Origin: Dyella_A sp051962475
GTDB lineage: Bacteria > Pseudomonadota > Gammaproteobacteria > Xanthomonadales > Rhodanobacteraceae
Direction: 5' to 3'
Assembly: GCF_051962475.1 (NCBI RefSeq)
Contig: NZ_JBQCCF010000047.1
Span: 44,784-108,783 of the forward strand
DNA: 64,000 bases
A program made the translations under genes and the position numbers. The notes beneath the pieces are model-generated. The model was not told where the DNA came from. It saw only the letters and a program-made list of their open reading frames with translations, and ran no database searches. Positions 63,545 through 64,000 of this stretch are shown in pieces; the stretch's first letter is position 1; each line of letters begins with the position of its first letter.

Positions 63545-64000
63545 ATGCGGAACAGGCAGCAGATGATCTGGAGTGCGGCGTGCTTCGTCGCGCTGTCGGC
63601 GATCGGCCATGGCGCGCTGGCGACCTCGTCGGGCGTGGACGAGACGGCGCACGACGCGGCGGCCGTGATCGCCACCGACGAGCACTGGCTACAGGCGGAA
63701 GTGGGCGGCGACACCGCCTATCTCGCCCAGCTGTTGCTGCCGGACTACCGCTCGGTGAGCGCGGACGGCTCGGTCCATTCGCGTGCGGCGATCCTGGCGA
63801 GCGCGGCGAAGAATCGCGGTTCGGACACCATGCGACGCGAGGTCGAGGTCTGGCGCAAGGCGCATCCCTCGCGCCCGTCCGTGGTGATTCAGGGCGGCAC
63901 CGCGGTGCTCTCGTTCGACGCCGGCGATGCCGCCACGCCGGGGCCGGAGGTAGTGCGTTCCTCGGACATCTTCGTCTACGTCGACGGCCATTGGCGTGCG
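63545..64000 (+). CDS. Exported SnoaL/DUF4440 (NTF2-like) protein, 3' end outside window
   Basis: 152 codons are visible and the frame is still open at the window end. A signal peptide (residues 1-26, cut after ALA) is followed by an NTF2-like fold: EHWLQAEVGGDTAYLAQLLL, YRSVSADGSVHSRAAILA and SSDIFVYVDGHWRA, the DUF4440/SnoaL pattern of small periplasmic or secreted proteins. Function unknown. ATG follows AGCAGGAC. Confidence 0.75.
   Translation, partial: MRNRQQMIWSAACFVALSAIGHGALATSSGVDETAHDAAAVIATDEHWLQAEVGGDTAYLAQLLLPDYRSVSADGSVHSRAAILASAAKNRGSDTMRREVEVWRKAHPSRPSVVIQGGTAVLSFDAGDAATPGPEVVRSSDIFVYVDGHWRA

Overview
This is a GC-rich chromosomal segment spanning the replication origin of a gammaproteobacterium. 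The gene order mnmE-yidC-rnpA-rpmH | dnaA-dnaN-recF-gyrB, followed by tonB-exbB-exbD1-exbD2-pdxJ, matches the Xanthomonadales (Lysobacterales). The proteins look closest to the Rhodanobacteraceae (Rhodanobacter/Dyella/Luteibacter type), but that family-level call is an inference made without a database search.

Layout. 1-10.8 kb: end of a ribokinase gene, then the origin core. mnmE, yidC, rnpA and rpmH run leftward; dnaA, dnaN, recF and gyrB run rightward. Exact DnaA boxes lie on both sides of dnaA, and two identical 16-bp parS palindromes lie inside recF. 11-15.6 kb: a TPR protein, the TonB/ExbB/ExbD1/ExbD2 energy-transduction operon with a clear terminator, and pdxJ. 15.7-26.4 kb: a phosphopantetheinyl transferase, then an acetate/carboxylate module made of a CrbS-like transporter-kinase hybrid, a CrbR-like regulator, acetyl-CoA synthetase, an MHS-type transporter and a DcaP-like porin. 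The acs/transporter intergenic region and the porin upstream region share a 12-bp dyad (CGACCAAAGTCG). A REP-like inverted pair separates crbR from acs.

26.4-39 kb: mostly housekeeping and metabolic genes. These are a radical SAM protein, an S9 peptidase, a patatin-like lipoprotein, fructose-1,6-bisphosphatase, a possible EreA/ChaN-fold protein, a tightly coupled DJ-1-like/small protein/NIPSNAP operon, a GST, a WYL regulator and a DUF885 metallopeptidase-like protein. 39.1-45 kb: the accessory part. It holds a DUF2235 (Tle1-like) lipase effector candidate, an adjacent lipoprotein that could be its immunity protein, a secreted paralogue that has lost two of three catalytic residues, a coiled-coil membrane protein, and an Xre-RES toxin-antitoxin pair.

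45-64 kb: phenylalanine hydroxylase with a divergent Lrp regulator; lipid and envelope genes (acyltransferase, hydrolase, cardiolipin synthase, glycosyltransferase); a Ycf46-like AAA ATPase; a sorbosone-dehydrogenase-like protein; a run of small envelope/stress proteins ending in an AI-2E family transporter; and a LytS/LytTR two-component system flanked by two paralogous secreted PD40 beta-propeller proteins. The window ends inside a secreted SnoaL/DUF4440-like gene. I saw no rRNA, tRNA, CRISPR array or insertion sequence.
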